From: an uncultured Clostridium sp.
GTDB taxonomy: Bacteria; Bacillota; Clostridia; Lachnospirales; Lachnospiraceae
Assembly: GCA_902464345.1 (NCBI GenBank)
Contig: CABQJA010000021.1
Location: 1 to 19,429 of the forward strand
Length of the DNA stretch: 19,429 nt
Direction of reading: 5' to 3'
Below are positions 15,721-19,429 of this stretch, one piece after another; within the stretch, counting starts at the first letter, position 1, and every line of letters begins with the position of its first letter. The position numbers were made by a program, and so were the translations under genes. The notes beneath the pieces were generated by a model. The model was given only the letters and a program-made list of their open reading frames with translations. It was not told the DNA's origin and did not search any database.

Positions 15721-16560
15721 TTACCGGAACCTCAGCTCCATGCGGCTGTAATCCCGCTCGGGATGCTTCTCCTTTGCCATGATCACAAGCTCGTTTCCTA
15801 CGCTTAAATAAATGTCCTTTGCCGTGCCGCTTAACACCGACAAATGATGATCCACGGTTTCTACATCATTGCGCTCTACCGGCCCTGTCAATGCCTCCCG
15901 GCATCCCTTCTCGCAGGCTGCCTGCACATTGTTCAGGATCAGTGGTGTCATTGCCTCATACGCCTCCTCGGTCGTGAATCCACATTCCTCCAGAAGATGC
16001 ATCCCGGCATCTATAACCCCCAGAACATGATTGCTGACCAGCGAGGCCGCACTGTGGTATAGCGTCTTTTTCTGCGGCTGGATACGGGTCACAACATTAC
16101 CCATGCGCTCCAAAAGCTCTGTCATATGCTCCACCGCATAATCATCACCCTCAATGGTAAAATGCACTTCATTTAATTTTTTGTAGGAAGTATTCTTGTC
16201 GCTGAACGCGTAAATCGGATGAATCGAACAGGGATGTGCCTTTTTCTTTTCAATCCCGGAAAATACATCGGAAGATAATGAGCCACTAAAGTGACAGATT
16301 ATATAGTCTTGAATGTCGTATCTTGCAATGCAATCCCACACGTCCCGGATGCTGTCATCCGGTGTCGTGATCCACAGGGTATCACTTGCCAAAATAATAT
16401 CTGTTAAATCTTCAAAGCACTCTGTACGGGTAAACGCCGCCGCTTCCTCCGCACTCTGCTTTGTCCTGCTATAGTATCCCGCTACCGGAAATCCGTGCTG
16501 TTTCACATATTTTCCCATGGAACAGCCCACCTTACCGGCACCTATGATTCCTATATCCAT
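15721..16560 (-). CDS. panG: Rossmann/DUF2520 protein, probable ketopantoate reductase PanG
   Basis: 279-residue two-domain dehydrogenase-like protein. The N-terminal Rossmann domain begins with GIIGAGKVG (4-12) for NAD(P) binding, followed by YYSRT after the second strand and ITTPDDSI, and extends to about residue 115. The C-terminal helical part (about 130-265) is DUF2520, with the segment YHSAASLVSNHVLGVIDAG. From the literature as I recall it, a ketopantoate reductase named PanG, distinct from PanE, was described in Francisella tularensis, with homologues in Clostridioides difficile, Enterococcus and Coxiella. The place as first gene of panG-B-C-D, with no panE or ilvC in the window, supports that role: NAD(P)H-dependent reduction of ketopantoate to pantoate. 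The ribosome binding site AGGTG is 5 bases from the ATG and can be masked by the leader RNA. Assignment of the reaction is by family and context; the gene call itself is certain. Confidence 0.85.
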   Translation of the reverse strand: MDIGIIGAGKVGCSMGKYVKQHGFPVAGYYSRTKQSAEEAAAFTRTECFEDLTDIILASDTLWITTPDDSIRDVWDCIARYDIQDYIICHFSGSLSSDVFSGIEKKKAHPCSIHPIYAFSDKNTSYKKLNEVHFTIEGDDYAVEHMTELLERMGNVVTRIQPQKKTLYHSAASLVSNHVLGVIDAGMHLLEECGFTTEEAYEAMTPLILNNVQAACEKGCREALTGPVERNDVETVDHHLSVLSGTAKDIYLSVGNELVIMAKEKHPERDYSRMELRFR

Positions 16561-16680
16561 GTCATCACCTCTTTCTCATTCGTCTGCCGGCCATCCGGCA
16601 TTCCCGGACAGACAGCACTTCTATGCCGCTCGTGATGACACATTATCCCGATGTGATTTCTACATATAAGAATACCACTC
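16561..16680 (-). ncRNA. Structured 5' leader of the pan operon (candidate cis-regulatory RNA)
   Basis: The predicted transcript has a leader of about 120 nt. A perfect 9-bp inverted repeat pairs 16632-16640 with 16560-16568, covering part of the AGGTG site, the spacer and the A of the panG start codon. Inside the enclosed loop, GTCTG (16609-16613 on the opposite strand) pairs with CAGAC (16582-16586). Three CCGG blocks (16587-16590, 16595-16598, 16604-16607) allow mutually exclusive hairpins. A further CACAT/ATGTG hairpin (16639-16643 with 16651-16655) shares two bases with the 9-bp stem and competes with it. The layout suggests a translational switch. No ligand can be assigned. Confidence 0.45.
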
Positions 16681-16686
16681 GGGTTC

Positions 16687-16715
16687 AAAATATCACAATT
16701 TTTCTCTATGTGCAA
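16687..16715 (-). promoter_or_regulatory. Promoter of the pan operon, overlapping the MATE gene 3' end
   Basis: Minus-strand -35 TTGCAC (16710-16715), a 17-base spacer and -10 TATTTT (16687-16692). The -35 lies in the last codons of the MATE gene, whose stop is at 16706-16708. Predicted transcription start is near 16680, giving a leader of about 120 nt before panG. Confidence 0.65.
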
Positions 16716-18103
16716 GCATTTATTTTCCCGGTTTCAGAAGCCGGTTTCAAAAGCTTCCGGCTCCGGACGGCAAACAGGGTCACTGTCGTGCAGACTGCCA
16801 GAACATCACTGACCGGTTCTGCAATAAAAAGTCCCCATACGCCCCAGCCTGTCAGGACCGGCAGCAACAGTGCCAGCGGCGCCAGCAGGATTACTTTTCG
16901 AAGCAGTGCCAGGAACATGGAGATCAGCGATTCTCCCAGTGCCAGAAATGTCTGCTGGCAGGCACACTGCGCCCCCATCAGACTCATACCCAGCATAAAC
17001 ACCCGCAATGCCGGTGTTCCAAGTGTGATGACCGCCTGATCCGGTGTGAAGATCCCGATAAACATCTGCGGCAGCAGCTCGATCAAAACTACGATCCCCA
17101 CTGAAAAGCTGATACAAATAATAAACAGCATCCGGAAGCATTTCTTTACCCGGTCCATATTTCCTGCGCCGTAATTATAGCTGACGATTGGCTGCGCTCC
17201 CTGTGCAAAACCCTGGATTGGCAGCCATACGATCTGCATAATGCTGAACAGGATCGACATCACCGCCACATAGGTATCATTGCCGTATTTCTGCATTCCG
17301 GTATTAAAAATAAGCTGGATCAGACTCTCGGTAGACTGCATGATAAACGGCGAAACTCCGAGTGCCAGCATAGAGCCGATGATCCTGCCCTCCGGCTTCA
17401 TATAAGCCGGCTTTATTTTCAGGATTGACTTCTTCCCGGTCAGGAACCGCAGTACCCAGATCGCAGAAACAGCCTGACTGATCACGGTTGCCAGTGCCGC
17501 ACCCTGTACCCCCATCCGGAACCCGAAGATAAATACCGGATCCAGAATGATATTCAGAACGGCTCCGATACACACCGTTGCCATACTGGTTCTGGCAAAG
17601 CCCTGATTGGTGATAAACATATTTAATCCCAGTGAGATCTGCACAAATATCGTACCAAACAGATAGATACCAAGATAGCTGCTGGCATACGGAAGCGTCA
17701 CCTCACTGGCACCGAATGCCAGCAGGATCGGATCCTTTGTAAACTGAAATACCACCGTCATGATCACTGCAAGGAGAATCAGCACAAGCGTCGCGTTTCC
17801 CAGATATTTCTCTGCTTTCTCATGCTCTCCTTTGCCCATCGCGATAGCTGCCCGTGATGCACCTCCCATACCGGATAGCGCCGATGCCGCTGCCACCAGC
17901 ATTACGATCGGAAAGGTAACCCCCAGCCCCGCCAGGGCCTCGGTCCCCACCTCCGGAATCCGTCCGACATAGATCCGATCCACCATGTTATATAGTAAAT
18001 TAACCAGCTGTGCGATCACTGTTGGGATCGCCAGCTTGAGTAACAGTCCCGTAACCGGAGCCTCTGCCAGCTCCCGGTTCTCTTCCTTTGCTGCTGTTGC
18101 CAT
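16706..18103 (-). CDS. MATE family multidrug/toxic compound exporter
   Basis: 465-residue membrane transporter with about twelve hydrophobic segments in two similar halves, of the MATE family, which exports cationic drugs or metabolites against Na+ or H+. The first half starts with ATPVTGLLLKLAIPT-like features: APVTGLLLKLAIPTVIAQ, LVNLLYNMVDRIYVGRI and SGMGGASRAAIAMGKGEHEKAEKYLGN, the typical NorM/DinF-type N-terminus of clostridial MATE proteins. The internal repeat is visible at GFAQGAQPIVSYNYGAGNMDRVKKCF. The substrate is unknown. AAAGGAGG precedes the ATG closely, 14 bases separate it from the end of the broken DUF6036 gene, and no promoter is evident in between, so it may be read from the XRE promoter. 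Its last codons carry the pan operon promoter. Confidence 0.93.
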   Translation of the reverse strand: MATAAKEENRELAEAPVTGLLLKLAIPTVIAQLVNLLYNMVDRIYVGRIPEVGTEALAGLGVTFPIVMLVAAASALSGMGGASRAAIAMGKGEHEKAEKYLGNATLVLILLAVIMTVVFQFTKDPILLAFGASEVTLPYASSYLGIYLFGTIFVQISLGLNMFITNQGFARTSMATVCIGAVLNIILDPVFIFGFRMGVQGAALATVISQAVSAIWVLRFLTGKKSILKIKPAYMKPEGRIIGSMLALGVSPFIMQSTESLIQLIFNTGMQKYGNDTYVAVMSILFSIMQIVWLPIQGFAQGAQPIVSYNYGAGNMDRVKKCFRMLFIICISFSVGIVVLIELLPQMFIGIFTPDQAVITLGTPALRVFMLGMSLMGAQCACQQTFLALGESLISMFLALLRKVILLAPLALLLPVLTGWGVWGLFIAEPVSDVLAVCTTVTLFAVRSRKLLKPASETGKINACT

Positions 18104-18117
18104 CTTACGGCCTCCTT

Positions 18118-18764
18118 TTATTGATTTCTTTTCGCCCTTGCTACATTCAGAATATCTGCAAGATTGTCACCATTCAGTACATTCGGATAAATTTCCTGGA
18201 ATCCAACCAAAACATCCCTGTTTTCCTGTTCAAACTCTCTGCACTGCTTATAAAATGCATGCAGATCTTCTTTCTTATAAACCGCTTCAATAAAAACTCT
18301 GGAGTTCTCCGGTATCTTATCATAAGAATCATATAAATCAATTATTGCCTTTTGAATGGTTGCAAAATCCAAAGCTTCATTCCGGTCCTCCTGTGCAATC
18401 AGCACACCTATAATATCCGATAAATCATTCTTATATTGTCGGCCTGCCATAAGTTTCATTGCTACAAGATATTCTGCTGATACCGTTCTAAAGTGTTAAC
18501 AAAGTCAGTATTTAACCATCCAACCGGAAGCCCCAGTCTATCACCTACTATATTAATCGCATCCTTCATTGCCCCTGATGACTTGATAATTGCATCCATA
18601 TCATAGGTCATTTCTCTGAAGTCATAATTTATAAGAATAGATGCACCACCAATCAAAATAATCTCTGCCGGTATCCTGACACCGTTTCTTTTACGAAATT
18701 CCTTTGCCAGCTCCTTTAAATAGGAATCCAAATTTTCTTTTGTAAAAAGCTTATCAACAGACAT
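18118..18764 (-). pseudogene. Broken DUF6036-type nucleotidyltransferase-like gene (frame change)
   Basis: Two adjoining open frames together look like one DUF6036 protein. The first (18764-18462) starts MSVDKLFTKENL and contains IILIGGASILINYDFR and MTYDMDA, typical of this nucleotidyltransferase-like family, up to LNTDFVNT, then runs into a stop after LERYQQNIL. The second frame, entered near 18488, reads FRTVSAEYLVAMKLMAG and RQYKNDLSDIIGVLI, the family's C-terminal half, ending at 18118. Members I remember have roughly 20-30 more residues between DFxNT and RTVSAEYL, so a deletion not divisible by three is likelier than a single-base slip. The first ATG overlaps the XRE stop by 11 bases, a coupled pair as in toxin-antitoxin or AbiE-like modules. 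The second half could start at an ATG at 18459 (113 residues), but no good ribosome binding site is seen. Sequencing error or programmed frameshifting cannot be excluded. Confidence 0.75.
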
Positions 18765-19335
18765 TTCGCACCTCACTCTCCACAATATTAAAACGCATGA
18801 ATTCAGGGATGGCATCTGCGAGTGCCTTTTCTTTTATACTTTCATCGCCGGTTGCTGCATACGATACAACAATCCCTGCCGGAAAGCATGGTTCCTCAAG
18901 CTTCTGAGACCGAATATCGTTATAATTTGTACAAAGAGGCAACTTGTTCAGTCTGGACAAATAGTCAACCATTGCCAGCAGATACAATGCTTCTCTGTAC
19001 CATCTCCGTTCATAAAGTTTACGTATTTCATCCGCTTCCAATGTTTCGATAATAAAATCGATATCGCCCATATCCTTTACATGATGACAGGTATTACTTT
19101 TAAAAGTCTCAAAGGAGCATCTGTAATCTGTTTTTTCTACACAATTATTCTCTAACATTGAATCAACCGTCACGCCAAGAACCTTTGCAATCTTATACAA
19201 GGTTCCGGCCTCACACTTATCAAGGGCAGCTTTTCCATTACAAATATCAGTAATTGTCGTCATCGCAACTCCGCTCTCCTTGCTTAAACGATATCTCGAC
19301 ATATTTTCTTTTTCAAGTAAATCATTAACTATCAT
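18754..19335 (-). CDS. XRE-family HTH regulator, antitoxin-like, with C-terminal extension
   Basis: 193-residue protein with an N-terminal helix-turn-helix of the XRE/Cro type (about 1-62: LLEKENMSRYRLSKESGV, then TTITDICNGKAAL and LYKIAKVLGVTVDSML). A short linker with several Cys follows, then a helical C-terminal domain (about 85-193) containing EIRKLYERRWYREALYLLAMV, which I associate with regulators paired with nucleotidyltransferase-like partners, although I cannot name a characterised member. The role is inferred as a repressor of its own operon and possible antitoxin of the following DUF6036 gene, whose ATG it overlaps by 11 bases. AAAAGGAGGG precedes the ATG, and a near-consensus promoter with an internal palindrome lies just upstream. 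Base composition is visibly AT-richer than in the metabolic genes to the left, suggesting acquired DNA. Confidence 0.85.
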   Translation of the reverse strand: MIVNDLLEKENMSRYRLSKESGVAMTTITDICNGKAALDKCEAGTLYKIAKVLGVTVDSMLENNCVEKTDYRCSFETFKSNTCHHVKDMGDIDFIIETLEADEIRKLYERRWYREALYLLAMVDYLSRLNKLPLCTNYNDIRSQKLEEPCFPAGIVVSYAATGDESIKEKALADAIPEFMRFNIVESEVRNVC

Positions 19336-19354
19336 CGCAATCCCTCCTTTTTAC

Positions 19355-19383
19355 ACTATATCGGTCTACCGTACTAATGTCAA
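19355..19383 (-). promoter_or_regulatory. Strong sigma-A promoter for the XRE/DUF6036 module
   Basis: Minus-strand TTGACA (19378-19383, perfect -35), a 17-base spacer, and TATAGT (19355-19360, five of six -10 bases). The ATG of the XRE gene is 20 bases from the -10, and a strong AAAAGGAGGG site lies between. Confidence 0.8.
19362..19371. promoter_or_regulatory. Palindromic operator candidate inside the XRE promoter
   Basis: CGGTCTACCG is a 10-bp inverted repeat (CGGT, two-base centre, ACCG) placed in the spacer between -35 and -10. A repressor bound here would block RNA polymerase. The likely ligand is the XRE protein encoded immediately downstream, which would give autoregulation. The site is short, so chance is possible. 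Confidence 0.5.
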
Positions 19384-19429
19384 TCATATGTTTTTCAAAC
19401 TACCATTGCACAACTTCTTGCTTTTATCC

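Noticed and set aside
16561..16680. Assignment of the pan leader to the known pan motif riboswitch candidate
   Set aside because: I could not identify the motif's characteristic bulged adenosines by eye; the bulge in the main stem is a U in the RNA. Left as an unnamed structured leader.

Overview
The window looks like a chromosomal segment of an anaerobic, plant-fibre-degrading Clostridia, most likely a gut or rumen Lachnospiraceae member. This rests on protein style, AGGAGG-type ribosome binding sites, moderate GC, a GH9 cellulase lipoprotein, a clostridial pantothenate cluster ending in a DUF2520 protein, and a YfhO membrane protein. The genus is not determined. Apart from one small gene at the left edge, every gene is on the minus strand, so transcription runs from high to low coordinates. 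I see no rRNA, tRNA, CRISPR array, transposase or phage gene, and no gene-free stretch above 300 bases.

Right edge (18118-19429): an AT-richer accessory module. A promoter with a 10-bp palindrome between its -35 and -10 drives an XRE-type regulator, overlapped by 11 bases by a DUF6036 nucleotidyltransferase-like gene. That gene is broken in the middle by a frame change, and the reading frames suggest a missing internal segment. A MATE efflux gene follows 14 bases later and has no evident promoter of its own.

Centre right (11214-16715): vitamin B5/CoA synthesis. A promoter inside the 3' end of the MATE gene drives panG-panB-panC-panD, after a roughly 120-nt leader that can fold onto the panG ribosome binding site. 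panG (DUF2520) is proposed as the ketopantoate reductase. A separate promoter precedes coaBC, which makes 4'-phosphopantetheine. Closely spaced scrK (ROK fructokinase) and manA (mannose-6-phosphate isomerase) follow and feed or interconvert hexose 6-phosphates.

Centre left (2447-10199): a same-strand run with short gaps. It holds a CorA metal channel, a stand-alone HisA of the eukaryotic type, a cell-surface GH9 glucanase with a CBM4/9-like module, a large YfhO-like membrane protein with an acidic tail, and galU (UDP-glucose synthesis). YfhO, GalU and ManA together suggest surface polymer synthesis or decoration. This is inference from context.

Left edge (1-2396): an orphan membrane-bound hybrid histidine kinase with its own promoter faces a small DUF2508 (YaaL-like) gene. 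The two converge on one long perfect hairpin whose left arm encodes the end of the small protein and its stop codon.

Most of the window is ordinary metabolism. The points most worth following are the panG leader RNA, the broken XRE/DUF6036 module coupled to an efflux pump, and the eukaryotic-type HisA outside any his operon.
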